This document shows positions 42,477 to 52,478 of a stretch of DNA of 64,000 nt, piece after piece. The translations under genes were made by a program, and so were the position numbers. The notes beneath the pieces are model-generated. The model was not told the DNA's origin, did not search any database, and saw nothing but the letters and a program-made list of their open reading frames with translations. Positions within the stretch are counted from its first letter, which is position 1. Each line of letters begins with the position of its first letter. This DNA is from Streptomyces griseoruber (GTDB taxonomy: Bacteria > Actinomycetota > Actinomycetes > Streptomycetales > Streptomycetaceae), in NCBI RefSeq assembly GCF_001514205.1, contig NZ_KQ948766.1, forward strand, positions 592,277 through 656,276. The letters run 5' to 3'.

Positions 42477-43145
42477 ATGAGGCTTCTCTCCGTCAACGTG
42501 GGCCGGGCGCGCGCCGTCCCGTACAGCGATCACCCGCAGAAGCTGACGGGCATCGACAAGCGACCGGTCGAAGGGCCGGTGCGGATCTCGGCACCGGGCC
42601 CGAAGGGTGTCGCCGGCAGCGGACTGGCCGGGGACGACATCTGCTCCCTGATCCACCACGGCGGGAACGACCAGGCGGTGTACGCGGTCGCGCGCGAGGA
42701 CCTCGACGACTGGGAACCCGAGCTGGGGCGCAGGCTGTCCGCCGGCGCGTTCGGCGAGAACCTCACCACCAGCGGCCTCGACGTCTCCGGGGCGCGGATC
42801 GGCGAGCGCTGGCGGATCGGCCCGGACGTGGTGCTGGAGGTGACCTCCGGGCGCATCCCCTGCCGCACCTTCCAGGGCCACATGAGCGAGGAGAGGTGGG
42901 TCAGACGGTTCACGGAGAAGGCGGCGACCGGCGCGTATCTGCGGGTGATCGAGCCGGGTGAGGTCCGCGCGGGGGACGCGATCGAGATCGTGCATGTGCC
43001 GGAGCACGAGGTGACGGCCCGGATGCAGTTCCAGGCGGTCACCACCCGCCGTGACCTGCTGCCCAGCCTGCTCGCGGCGGGCGAGGCGCTGCATCCCGAG
43101 GCGCTGGCGAAGGCCCGGAAGTACCTGGCGGAGTACGGCGGCTGA
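42477..43145 (+). CDS. MOSC domain protein (YiiM-like)
   Basis: 222 residues. MOSC domains carry sulfur for molybdenum-cofactor chemistry or help N-hydroxylated compounds to be reduced. Visible: GDDICSLIHHGGNDQAVYAVAREDLDDWE, AGAFGENLTTSGLDVSGARIGERWRIG, and the conserved Cys in VTSGRIPCRTFQGHM. The C-terminal ~45 residues form the helical 3-alpha extension seen in YiiM. ATG 42477 is taken, since MRLLSVNVG starts the domain. Probably regulated by the divergent LysR protein. Confidence 0.93.
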   Translation: MRLLSVNVGRARAVPYSDHPQKLTGIDKRPVEGPVRISAPGPKGVAGSGLAGDDICSLIHHGGNDQAVYAVAREDLDDWEPELGRRLSAGAFGENLTTSGLDVSGARIGERWRIGPDVVLEVTSGRIPCRTFQGHMSEERWVRRFTEKAATGAYLRVIEPGEVRAGDAIEIVHVPEHEVTARMQFQAVTTRRDLLPSLLAAGEALHPEALAKARKYLAEYGG

Positions 43146-43241
43146 GCGGCGGTCACGGCGGCGGCGCGCACCGGTCCTTCACGTTCGGGAGGCCGCGTGC
43201 AGGGAGCGGACCCGCACAGTCCGGGTCACTACGCTGCTGCC

Positions 43242-44015
43242 ATGACAACGGCTCTCATCACGGGTTCGACCGCGGGCATCGGCGCCGCGTTCGCCCGCAG
43301 ACTGGCGGCGGACGGGCATGATCTCGTCCTCGTCGCCCGGGACACCAAGCGGCTGCGCGAGCAGGCGACCGAGTTGCACGACCGGCACGGCATCGAGGCG
43401 GAGGTGCTGGTCGCCGACCTCGCCACCGACGCGGGCATCGAGGCGGTGGCCGCCCGGCTCGGCGACCGCAAGAACCCGGTCGACCTGCTGATCAACAACG
43501 CGGGCTTCGGCAACAAGGGCCGCTATCTCGACGTACCGATGGCCGACGAGCTGAAGATGCTCAAGGTGCACTGCGAGGCGGTGCTGCGGCTGACGTCGGC
43601 GGCGGTCGCCTCGATGCGGGAGCGCGGACGCGGCGGAGTGGTGAACGTGGCCTCGGTGGCGGCGTTCCTGCCGCGCGGGACGTACGGGGCGTCGAAGGCG
43701 TGGGTCGTGCAGTTCACGCAGGGCGCGGCGAAGGATCTGGCCGGCAGCGGCGTACGGCTGATGGCGCTCTGCCCGGGCTTCGTGCGCACGGAGTTCCACG
43801 AGCGGGCCGGGATGGGCACGGACAACATCCCGGGCTGGATGTGGCTGGACGCGGACAAGCTGGTCGCGGCGGCGCTGGACGATCTGGCGCGCGGGAAGTC
43901 GCTGTCGATCCCCGACCCGCGCTACAAGACGCTGATGGGTCTGGTGAAGGTGACGCCGCGTGCGCTGCTGGGCGGGATCAGCTCCCGGACCGGCCGGAAG
44001 TACGGACCTCAGTGA
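43242..44015 (+). CDS. Short-chain dehydrogenase/reductase (SDR)
   Basis: 257 residues, classical SDR. NAD(P) motif TGSTAGIGAAFARRLA, the NNAG motif (LLINNAGFGNKG), the catalytic Ser in VNVASVAAFLP and YxxxK in GTYGASKAWVVQF, followed by LCPGFVRTEFHERAG. LVARDTKRLREQA after strand 2 suggests NADP preference. Substrate unknown. ATG 43242 is used because the fold begins three residues in; the upstream frame is not conserved-looking. Confidence 0.93.
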   Translation: MTTALITGSTAGIGAAFARRLAADGHDLVLVARDTKRLREQATELHDRHGIEAEVLVADLATDAGIEAVAARLGDRKNPVDLLINNAGFGNKGRYLDVPMADELKMLKVHCEAVLRLTSAAVASMRERGRGGVVNVASVAAFLPRGTYGASKAWVVQFTQGAAKDLAGSGVRLMALCPGFVRTEFHERAGMGTDNIPGWMWLDADKLVAAALDDLARGKSLSIPDPRYKTLMGLVKVTPRALLGGISSRTGRKYGPQ

Positions 44016-44105
44016 CCGGCGTCCCGGTACGCAGGTGACGTCGGCGCTCCGGTGGGAAAATGGGCTTGTCAGAAGACCGGACCCAGGGGGACCGGAGGCG
44101 GCGTC

Positions 44106-44813
44106 ATGACATTCGTGCAGCTCATCGACTGCAGGACCAGTCGGTTCGACGAGATGGACCGGCTGATGGACACATGGGTCGAACAGACCAGGGGAAAGCG
44201 GACGGCGACGCACGCGGTGGTGGGCAAGGACCGCTCGGACGCGTCGCACTTCATCGAGATCGTGGAGTTCCCCTCGTACGAGGAGGCGATGCGGAACTCG
44301 AATCTGCCGGAGACCGACAAGATCTTCCGCGAGCTGGTGGCCCTGTGCGACGAGATGCCGACGTTCACGGATCTGGACGTCGTACGGGACGAGAAGCTGT
44401 ACGCGGCGACCGCGCGGCGGATGTTCGAGACCATCGGTACGCGGGGTGAACTGCCTCCGCTCGACGGTCTGATCGCCCAGGACTACCACGATCACGACCC
44501 GGCCAACGAGCAGGACACCATGGGGATGGACGCGATGCGGCGCGAGGTCTCCATGTGGCGCGCCGGCTTCGACTTCGCCTTCGAGGTCGAGGACCAGATC
44601 GCGCAGGACGACCGGGTGTGCAACCGGTGGACCTGGCGCGGCACCCACAAGGGCGACTTCATGGGCCTCGCGGCCACCGGCAGGCAGGTCACCATGACCG
44701 GGACGACCGTCTTCCGCTTCGACGGGGACGGAAGGATCGCCGAGGCCTGGTGGCAGTACGACCGGCTGGGGCTGATGGCGCAGCTGGGTGCCCTGGACGC
44801 CCTGGAGGGCTGA
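44106..44813 (+). CDS. SnoaL-like protein with N-terminal ABM-like domain
   Basis: 235 residues. The N-terminal ~95 residues (MTFVQLIDCRTSRFDEMDRL, HAVVGKDRSDASHFIEIVEFPSYEEAM) look like a monooxygenase/ferredoxin-like beta-alpha-beta domain. The C-terminal ~130 residues are SnoaL-like (LIAQDYHDHDPANEQDTMGM, NRWTWRGTHKGDFMGLAATGRQVTMTGTTVFRFDGDGRIAEAWWQYD), the fold of polyketide cyclases and many unknown Streptomyces proteins. No polyketide genes are near. ATG 44106 has GGGGGACCGGAGG upstream. A terminator lies between it and convergent groEL1. Confidence 0.88.
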   Translation: MTFVQLIDCRTSRFDEMDRLMDTWVEQTRGKRTATHAVVGKDRSDASHFIEIVEFPSYEEAMRNSNLPETDKIFRELVALCDEMPTFTDLDVVRDEKLYAATARRMFETIGTRGELPPLDGLIAQDYHDHDPANEQDTMGMDAMRREVSMWRAGFDFAFEVEDQIAQDDRVCNRWTWRGTHKGDFMGLAATGRQVTMTGTTVFRFDGDGRIAEAWWQYDRLGLMAQLGALDALEG

Positions 44814-44848
44814 ACCCGGCCCCCTCCCGAAAACCGCCCGCGAAGGGA

Positions 44849-44881
44849 GAAGCCCCCGTTCCGCACCGGAACGGGGGCTTC
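44849..44881. terminator. Bidirectional terminator
   Basis: GAAGCCCCCGTTCC (44849-44862) and GGAACGGGGGCTTC (44868-44881) form a perfect 14-bp stem with a 5-nt loop between the SnoaL-like gene and groEL1. Confidence 0.9.
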
Positions 44882-44904
44882 TTCGCGCAGGGGCGCGGCG
44901 TGCC

Positions 44905-46527
<1,623 letters not shown>

Positions 46528-46582
46528 GACAGCGGCAGCCCTCTCGGAAATCTGTGGGCGGAAAACGTGGGGTGAAAAGGCA

Positions 46583-46634
46583 CTGCGCCCCGGGCGCCCG
46601 GCTTCTTATGTGGTGGCGGGAGCCAGGGGCGCAG
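46583..46634 (-). other. Inverted repeat in the groES-groEL1 spacer
   Basis: CTGCGCCCC (46583-46591) and GGGGCGCAG (46626-46634) are perfect 9-bp arms 34 bp apart. The mycobacterial groES-groEL1 message is known to be cut between the genes, and a hairpin here could be a processing or stabilising element. Confidence 0.4.
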
Positions 46635-46665
46635 CATCAAGCATCGAATGTGCTCGGGTGAAGAA

Positions 46666-46974
46666 CTACTTCTCGATGATCGCGAGGACGTCGCGAGCCG
46701 AGAGGACGAGGTACTCCTCGCCGTTGTACTTCACCTCGGTGCCGCCGTACTTGCTGTACAGCACGACGTCGCCGACCTTGACGTCGAGCGGCAGGCGCTC
46801 GCCGTTCTCGAAGCGGCCCGGGCCCACCGCGAGGACGGCGCCCTCCTGGGGCTTCTCCTTCGCGGTGTCCGGGATGACCAGGCCGGAGGCCGTGGTCTGC
46901 TCGGCGTCGAGCGGCTGGACCACGATGCGGTCCTCAAGCGGCTTGATGGCAACCTTGGAGCTGGCGGTCGTCAC
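46666..46974 (-). CDS. groES: Co-chaperonin GroES (Hsp10)
   Basis: 102 residues. The mobile loop that binds GroEL is at about 20-38 (EQTTASGLVIPDTAKEKPQEG) and the roof loop region VGPGRFENGERLPLDV follows; the C-terminus is LVLSARDVLAIIEK. The start MTTASSKVAIKPLEDRIVVQPLDAE is typical for Streptomyces. Heads the groES-groEL1 operon, with a heat-shock promoter and two CIRCE operators upstream. Confidence 0.97.
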   Translation of the reverse strand: MTTASSKVAIKPLEDRIVVQPLDAEQTTASGLVIPDTAKEKPQEGAVLAVGPGRFENGERLPLDVKVGDVVLYSKYGGTEVKYNGEEYLVLSARDVLAIIEK

Positions 46975-47073
46975 GATCCGACCTCCCCCTTCGGAGATCT
47001 CACGGGGTTAACTGTCTGAGGTGGCGACCAGGTGGATCCGTCGTCGCGGGTGCCGGACCTGCCCGTCGCGTTG

Positions 47074-47100
47074 TTGGCACTCTCCAGTGGGGAGTGCCAG
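47074..47100. promoter_or_regulatory. CIRCE operator 1 (HrcA site)
   Basis: TTGGCACTC-N9-GAGTGCCAG, arms 47074-47082 and 47092-47100. The consensus is TTAGCACTC-N9-GAGTGCTAA. It lies just downstream of the groES transcription start. Confidence 0.9.
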
Positions 47101-47105
47101 AGCCG

Positions 47106-47135
47106 AGACTATGACCGCGATTAGCACTCGGTCAA
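47106..47135 (-). promoter_or_regulatory. Vegetative promoter of groES-groEL1
   Basis: On the minus strand -35 TTGACC (plus-strand 47130-47135) and -10 TAGTCT (plus-strand 47106-47111) are separated by 18 bp. The -35 box is inside the spacer of CIRCE operator 2, so HrcA binding would block RNA polymerase. Confidence 0.8.
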
Positions 47136-47147
47136 GCGGACTGCTAA
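47121..47147. promoter_or_regulatory. CIRCE operator 2 (HrcA site)
   Basis: TTAGCACTC-N9-GACTGCTAA, arms 47121-47129 and 47139-47147, one mismatch in the second arm. It overlaps the groES -35 box and the stop codon of the adjacent deacetylase gene. Confidence 0.9.
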
Positions 47148-47965
47148 TCCCGGCGGCGCGTCGGCGGCTTTTCGGCCCCGATCCGACCCCCGAGCCCCTC
47201 CAGGTGGTCCTCCAGCTTCCCCACCGTCAGGCCCCGCTCCCGCAGCACCCGCAGCAGTGCCGTCGTCCGTTCGCGCAGGCTCGGGCCCGTCGACTCGTCC
47301 GGGTCCAGGGCGACGATGTCGCCGGGGCGCAGCCCGGGGGCGCCGTGGGGGTAGGTGAGGCCGGCGGGGCCCATGGCGGCGCGCCAGAGGACGACGGCCG
47401 TGATGCCGCAGTCGGCGGCGGCGCGCAGGGTGGTGGTGTCGTACGTGCCGTAGGGCGGGCGGAAGAGACGGGGGCGCAGGCCGAAGCGGGCGTGGAGCTT
47501 CTCCTGCTGGCCGCAGATCTCGGCGCGCTGGCCGGCGTACGGCAGACCGCGCAGGGCCGCGTGGTCGAGGGTGTGGTTCTCCAGGGTCGCGCCGACCGAG
47601 CGCAGGCGGGCGAAGTGGCCGTAGCCGGGGCCGACCACGCTGTCGGTGAGGAAGACGCTGACGGGGAGGCGGAGTTCGCGGACCAGGTCGACGAAGCGGG
47701 GGTCGCGTTCGGCGCCGTCGTCGTAGGTGAGGAAGACGACCTTGTCGTGGGTGGGGACGTGGTCGACGACCGGCGGGAGGGGCTCCTGGCCGGAGCGGCC
47801 GGGGCCGGCCGGGCTGCCGGGACTGCCCGGGCCGCGGGAGAGGGGGCGCACCCGTTGGGCCGCCTTCTTGCCCAGGCGTTCGATCGGGTCGACGGACTGG
47901 GCGCAGCCGGTCACCGTCGTCACCGTCAGCGCCAGCAGTACGGCGATCAGCCCCCGCGTCCTCAC
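47144..47965 (-). CDS. Lipoprotein polysaccharide deacetylase (CE4/NodB), altered active site
   Basis: About 273 residues. GTG 47965 overlaps the upstream stop (GTGA) and starts a lipoprotein signal, LIAVLLALTVTTVTGCAQS. NodB motif 1 is LTYDDGAERDPRF, motif 2 is NHTLDH, motif 3 is FRPPYGTYD. At motif 5, where the paralogue has GDIVLSHF, it has GDIVALDPDES, so the conserved His is gone; the acidic stretch of motif 4 is also replaced. Activity may be reduced. The last codons lie inside CIRCE operator 2. Paralogue of the next gene and coupled to it. Confidence 0.9.
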   Translation of the reverse strand: MRTRGLIAVLLALTVTTVTGCAQSVDPIERLGKKAAQRVRPLSRGPGSPGSPAGPGRSGQEPLPPVVDHVPTHDKVVFLTYDDGAERDPRFVDLVRELRLPVSVFLTDSVVGPGYGHFARLRSVGATLENHTLDHAALRGLPYAGQRAEICGQQEKLHARFGLRPRLFRPPYGTYDTTTLRAAADCGITAVVLWRAAMGPAGLTYPHGAPGLRPGDIVALDPDESTGPSLRERTTALLRVLRERGLTVGKLEDHLEGLGGRIGAEKPPTRRRD

Positions 47966-48894
47966 AGGTAGTCCTCCAGGCGTGCCACCGCGTACCCCTG
48001 CGCCGTGACCTTGTTCAGGAACCGGCGGACCATGTCGGGCATGGTGCCCTTCCACTGGCCCCGGCCGCGGAAGTGGCTCAGGACGATGTCGCCGGGGTGG
48101 AGGTCACGGTCCCACTCGCGGTACTCCCAGTGGTCGACGAAGACCTCCTCGTCCCAGAGCGGGGCGTACTTCACCCCGCAGGACTTCGCGGCGATCAGCG
48201 TGTCGCGGTTGTAGTTGCCGTAGGGCGGCCGGAAGAGGACCGGGCGCCTGCCGTACCGCTCGCCGAGCACCGTCTGCATGCCGCAGATCTCGTGCTTCTG
48301 CCGCTGGTAGGACAGGCCGGGCAGATAGGGGTGGTGGAGGGTGTGGTTGTTCAGGGTCACCCCGGCGGCCTGCATCTTCCTGAAGTACGGGTAGTCGTCG
48401 CTGATGAGGTAGTCGGTGAGGAAGGCGGTGTACGGGATCCTCAGCTCGCTCGTCATCCGCAGGAACCGCGGGTCCTTCTCGGCGCCGTCGTCGATGGTGA
48501 GGAAGACGACCTTGTCCCGGGTGGGGACCGAGGTGAAGACGGGCGGGAGGCCGAGTTCCTCGTGGTCGCGCACCTCGAAGCCGTCCCGGGTGGTGATCCG
48601 GGGCTTCTTCGCGGGCGGGGGCGGCGGGGTCAGCGGGACCTTCTTCAGGCCCCAGCGCCGGGCCGCGGCGACCCGGGCCGCCTGCTCGGCGCGCAGCCGC
48701 TCCGCGTACGAGTGCAGCGCCCGGACCGGGGGCGCGGCCTCGCCGGCCTGCTGGCCGGGGGCCGGGTCGCTGCCCTCGGGGTCGCCGCCCTCCGCGCAGC
48801 CCGCCACGATCGCGGTGAGAACCAGCAGCGCGATGCCGCCGCGCAGCCTGACCCGAGAAGCGCCATTTTTGTCATTTTGTACGACAGCTCCCAT
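47962..48894 (-). CDS. Lipoprotein polysaccharide deacetylase (CE4/NodB)
   Basis: About 310 residues. Lipobox in LLVLTAIVAGCAEG, then a ~100-residue linker with a Pro6 tract and the NodB domain. Motif 1 is LTIDDGAEKDPRF (Asp pair), motif 2 NHTLHHPYLPG, motif 3 LFRPPYGNYN, motif 4 APLWDEE and motif 5 GDIVLSHF with the catalytic His: all parts needed for metal-dependent de-N-acetylation of cell-wall polymers. ATG 48894 is chosen over the long upstream frame because the signal peptide follows directly. The next gene starts within its stop codon. Confidence 0.92.
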   Translation of the reverse strand: MGAVVQNDKNGASRVRLRGGIALLVLTAIVAGCAEGGDPEGSDPAPGQQAGEAAPPVRALHSYAERLRAEQAARVAAARRWGLKKVPLTPPPPPAKKPRITTRDGFEVRDHEELGLPPVFTSVPTRDKVVFLTIDDGAEKDPRFLRMTSELRIPYTAFLTDYLISDDYPYFRKMQAAGVTLNNHTLHHPYLPGLSYQRQKHEICGMQTVLGERYGRRPVLFRPPYGNYNRDTLIAAKSCGVKYAPLWDEEVFVDHWEYREWDRDLHPGDIVLSHFRGRGQWKGTMPDMVRRFLNKVTAQGYAVARLEDYL

Positions 48895-49032
48895 GGCGCC
48901 GGATCTTCCCAGCCCCGTCCCCGCGCCCCGCCCCGACACCGCCACCCGCGCCCCACGGTCCCCCGACCGGCCCACACGAGGACCGACCGCCCGACAAGAT
49001 CACCGGCCGGCACCCGACCACGCGACCACGCG

Positions 49033-49144
49033 CGCACCCGAACACCCGACCACCCGACCACCCGACCACCCGAGCACCCGAGCACCCCAGCACCCCAGCA
49101 CCCCAGCACCCCAGCACCCGAACACCCCAGCACCCCAGCACCCG
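49033..49144. repeat. Octamer tandem repeat, 14 contiguous units
   Basis: Fourteen 8-bp units (ACCACCCG, AGCACCCG, AGCACCCC, AACACCCG and variants) run without gaps from 49033 to 49144, preceded by looser CGACCACG copies. It lies in the divergent region between a deacetylase and the methyltransferase gene, 40 bp before the latter's start. The unit is not a multiple of three and is non-coding. Confidence 0.9.
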
Positions 49145-49183
49145 AGCACCGCCCCACCCGCCCACCTGACCGACAATGACCCC

Positions 49184-50377
49184 GTGACCGACCTCGCCCC
49201 CCTCCTCACCCCCGAAGGCCTCGCTCTCCTCGATGCCGTGCGGGGTACCGCCCCCTCCGACGAACTCGCCGTCGCCACGCGGCTGCGCCGTGAGCATCCC
49301 GCCGAGCTGGTGTCGGCGGCGCTCGGACAGGCGCGGCTGCGGCAGCGGGCGGTGGCGAAGTTCGGGGCCGAGGACGCCGAACGGATGTTCTTCACCCCCA
49401 ACGGGGTGGAGCAGTCGACCCGGGCGAGTGTGGCGGCGTACCGGGCCGAGCGGATGCGGAGCCTCGGGGTGACCTCGGTGGCCGACCTGTGCTGCGGGAT
49501 CGGCGGCGACGCGATCGCCCTCGCCCGGGCGGGCGTCCGGGTGCTGGCCGTGGACCGGGATCCGCCGACGGCGGCGGCGGCCCGGGCCAACGCCGAGGCG
49601 CTGGGGCTCGCCCACCTCATCGACGTACGGGAGGCGGATGTCACGGAGGTCGACACGGGCGGGTACGACGCCGTGTTCGTGGATCCCGCGCGGCGGGGAG
49701 GAAGGGGGAGGATCTTCGACCCCGAGGCCTACTCCCCGCCCCTGTCCTGGGCGGTCGGTGCCGCCCTCGCCGCTCCCCGGGCCGCCCTGAAGATCGCGCC
49801 CGGTGTGCCGCACGAGGCGATCCCCGCCGAGGCCGAGGCGGAGTGGATCTCGGACGGCGGGGACGTGAAGGAGGCGGTGCTGTGGTTCGGCACCGAGCCG
49901 GGGGCCGTGCGGGCGACGCTGCTGCCGGGGCCGCGGACCCTGCTCGGCACCGGTCTGCCGAACCCGGACGTACGGCCCCTCGGCCGCTATCTCTACGAGC
50001 CCGACGGCGCCGTCATCCGCGCCCATCTGGTCGCCGAGGTGGCCCGGGAGCTGGACGGCGGGCTGGTCGACGAGACCATCGCGTACGTCACCGCCGACGC
50101 GCTGCGGCCGACCCCGTACGCCACCGCCTATGAGATCACCGATCAACTCCCGTTCAACGTCAAGAAGTTGAAGGCGCTGCTGCGGGAGCGGGAGGTGGGG
50201 ATCCTGACCGTGAAGAAGCGCGGTTCGGCGGTGGAACCGGAGGAGCTGCGCCGCAAGGTGCTGCCGAAGGGGCACGGGCCGCACGCGGTGACCGTGTTCC
50301 TCACCCGGGTGGCCGGGGCCCCGACGATGCTGCTCGGGGCCCCGGCTCCGGACGTCACTGCCGCTGGCGCGTCCTGA
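49184..50377 (+). CDS. Class I SAM-dependent methyltransferase with THUMP-like C-terminal domain
   Basis: 397 residues. After a helical N-terminal region (LRREHPAELVSAALGQARLR) the Rossmann motif I is VADLCCGIGGDAIALARAG, motif II VLAVDRDP, and motif IV VFVDPARRGGRGRIFDPEAYSPP, which resembles the DPPR/DPAR loops of RNA methyltransferases. The C-terminal ~110 residues (YEITDQLPFNVKKLKALLREREVGILTVKKRG) match the THUMP-like domain of this conserved actinobacterial family. A nucleic-acid substrate is likely but unproven. GTG 49184 is the first start after the octamer repeat. Its 3' end overlaps the convergent CWB2 gene by 23 bases. Confidence 0.9.
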   Translation: MTDLAPLLTPEGLALLDAVRGTAPSDELAVATRLRREHPAELVSAALGQARLRQRAVAKFGAEDAERMFFTPNGVEQSTRASVAAYRAERMRSLGVTSVADLCCGIGGDAIALARAGVRVLAVDRDPPTAAAARANAEALGLAHLIDVREADVTEVDTGGYDAVFVDPARRGGRGRIFDPEAYSPPLSWAVGAALAAPRAALKIAPGVPHEAIPAEAEAEWISDGGDVKEAVLWFGTEPGAVRATLLPGPRTLLGTGLPNPDVRPLGRYLYEPDGAVIRAHLVAEVARELDGGLVDETIAYVTADALRPTPYATAYEITDQLPFNVKKLKALLREREVGILTVKKRGSAVEPEELRRKVLPKGHGPHAVTVFLTRVAGAPTMLLGAPAPDVTAAGAS

Positions 50378-52391
50378 TGTCGCCCAGGTGCGGGTCGGCG
50401 CCCGCCGGGCCGGAGCGCGGCAGCATGCCGGCGCTTGCGGCACCGGCGCTCAGCGCGGTCCGCGCGCTGTTCGGGACGACGCCGTTGTAGTACGGCCGGT
50501 AGTCGACGTACTTGCTGCCCGCGCTGATCGAGGCGCCCACGGTGTTCAGCGCGCCCGTGGTGACCGAGCCGGTGGTGCCGAAGGCGGCCACCGAGACGAC
50601 GCTCGCGGACTCGCGCGCCAGATAGCTGTTGACCTCGCTCGACAGGGCGGGGCGGGACGTCCACAGCAGGGGGCCGAAGACGTTGAAGGCGCCGGCCCCG
50701 GACACACCGTCCCGCCAGGAGCCGGTGGAGGCGAGGGCGGCCAGGTTCGGCGCGGTCCACCAGAACTTGGCGATGTTGACCGAGATCGCCGCGTCGTTGG
50801 CGCCGGAGATCGGGTAGTAGGAGTACGTCGACGGCCACCGCGAGTAGCTCGTGTGGGTGAGCGCGTACGTCGCCGCCGAACCGACCGTGACGACCATGGT
50901 CTTGTCGGGGTTCAGGCTGTTCAGGTACGACTTCACCGACGTCGTCAGCTTGTTGCCGTTGGTGAGGACCACGCTGCCCGCGCTCGCGGTGCCGTCCGCG
51001 CCGGCCGCGGCGGCCGCCGAGAGGGCGGCGCGGACCTCGGAGCCGCCGGCCAGGAAGACGTACTCGGGGGCGCTGGCGACGGCCTTCGCGACGGCGACGG
51101 AGGTCGCGTAGCGGTCGGCGCCCGAGAGCCGCTTCGGGACATAGCCGAGGGTCTTGAGCTGCGTGGCGACCGTGCCGCTCAGGACGGACGTGCCGCCGAC
51201 CAGATAGACGGTCCTGCCCTTGGGCAGCATCCGCCCGAGTTCCTTCTTCACCGCGGACGACAGCCCCGTCCTCGGGGTCATCAGCACCGGGCCGGCCTTC
51301 TTGCCGGCCAGGGCGGGCGCGGTGAGGGAGTAGGCGGCGTCGTCGCGGTTGACCAGGACGGCGGACTTGGCGTTCATCAGGCCCGGCACGCTCTGGCCGA
51401 GGGTGTTCCAGGTCCAGCGGGAGGAGGCGATGTTGGTGGCGTAGGCGTCGGCGCCCCACACCCGCACGGTGCTGTTCTTGCGCAGCGGCTGGTAGCTGGG
51501 GTTGTTGACGGAGCTGCTGCGCGAGGCGTCCGTGACCGGGGTGAGCGTGCCGGTCGCCACGTCCACGGACGCGAGGGTGTGCACGTCGTCGCTGTTCGGC
51601 GAGGTGTGCGCGTCGAGGACGATCCGGGTGCCGGTGGGCGACCAGGACGGGTTGGCGTACCGGTTGGGGCCGCTGGTGAGCTGCTTGACGTCGGTGCCGT
51701 CGGCCTTCGCCGTGAAGACCTGCGGGTTGCCGTCGGTGTCCTTGCGGACGAAGGCGAGCTTGGTGCCGTCCGGCGAGTAGGCGGGCTGCTCGGCGTCAGT
51801 CAGGACGCGCTTGACGGTCCGCGCGGTGCCGTCGAAGACGTACACGCCGGGCGTGCCGGTGCAGCTTCCCGTGCGGCGCTCGAAGGCGAGCAGGCCGCCC
51901 ACGCTCACCGTCGGCTCGCTGTCGCAGACCGAGGCGGGCTCCTGGGCCGCCGTCAGCAGCGGGCGGGGCGCCCACGAGCCGTCGGAGGGGCCGTGGACGA
52001 GCTGGCCGCCGGTGGAGAAGACGACGTACCGGCCGCCCCACCAGAAGGCCAGGTCCTCGTACGGGGCGCTGGAGCGCACGCCCACCGCCCGGGGCAGGGT
52101 GATCTTCCCGCTGCCGCCGGCGCGGACGCTGGAGACCTGGCTCCCGGTGCTGATCAGCCGGCTGCCGTCCGGTGCCCAGGCGGCGTAGGCGCCCACGTTC
52201 GGGATCACGGTGCCCGCGCCGGTGGCCGGGTCGATCAGCAGTCCGCCGTCGTTGAGGATCCGTCCCTCGGTGCCGGGCCAGGGGCCCGCGTCGTCGGCGG
52301 CGGCACCCGGCGCGGTCACCAGGGTGCCCACGGCGGCGAGCGCGGCCGCGGCGGCGAGCGCCGCGGCACGGCGGCGCGTGAACATTCTCAA
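50355..52391 (-). CDS. Secreted cell-wall-binding (CWB2) protein with TolB/PD40-like beta-propeller
   Basis: 678 residues. Signal peptide with RRRAAALAAAAALAAVGTLV and cleavage near PGAAA. The N-terminal half carries beta-propeller repeats (AYAAWAPDGSRL, PAYSPDGTKLAFVRKDTDG, PSWSPTGTRIVLDA). The C-terminal half has cell-wall-binding repeats 2 (VWGADAYATNIA, RLSGADRYATSVAVAKAV, GGTSVLSGTVATQL), the clostridial/actinobacterial CWB2 fold. TTG 52391 has GGGGGA seven bases upstream; ATG 52385 is the alternative. A surface-displayed binding protein of unknown ligand. Confidence 0.92.
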   Translation of the reverse strand: MRMFTRRRAAALAAAAALAAVGTLVTAPGAAADDAGPWPGTEGRILNDGGLLIDPATGAGTVIPNVGAYAAWAPDGSRLISTGSQVSSVRAGGSGKITLPRAVGVRSSAPYEDLAFWWGGRYVVFSTGGQLVHGPSDGSWAPRPLLTAAQEPASVCDSEPTVSVGGLLAFERRTGSCTGTPGVYVFDGTARTVKRVLTDAEQPAYSPDGTKLAFVRKDTDGNPQVFTAKADGTDVKQLTSGPNRYANPSWSPTGTRIVLDAHTSPNSDDVHTLASVDVATGTLTPVTDASRSSSVNNPSYQPLRKNSTVRVWGADAYATNIASSRWTWNTLGQSVPGLMNAKSAVLVNRDDAAYSLTAPALAGKKAGPVLMTPRTGLSSAVKKELGRMLPKGRTVYLVGGTSVLSGTVATQLKTLGYVPKRLSGADRYATSVAVAKAVASAPEYVFLAGGSEVRAALSAAAAAGADGTASAGSVVLTNGNKLTTSVKSYLNSLNPDKTMVVTVGSAATYALTHTSYSRWPSTYSYYPISGANDAAISVNIAKFWWTAPNLAALASTGSWRDGVSGAGAFNVFGPLLWTSRPALSSEVNSYLARESASVVSVAAFGTTGSVTTGALNTVGASISAGSKYVDYRPYYNGVVPNSARTALSAGAASAGMLPRSGPAGADPHLGDIRTRQRQ

Positions 52392-52478
52392 GTTGTCGTC
52401 CCCCAGGGATCACACGTCACAGCCGCTTCACAGCGGCTCGCACACTTTAGTGGTCAACTGGACTTCACAGGAACAGAG

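Noticed and set aside
41469..43094. A 541-residue LysR protein using the upstream start
   Set aside because: The upstream ~230 codons are antisense to the MOSC gene; the HTH starts at ATG 42395.
49033..49144. CRISPR array
   Set aside because: The 8-bp units are contiguous, without spacers, and no cas genes are present.
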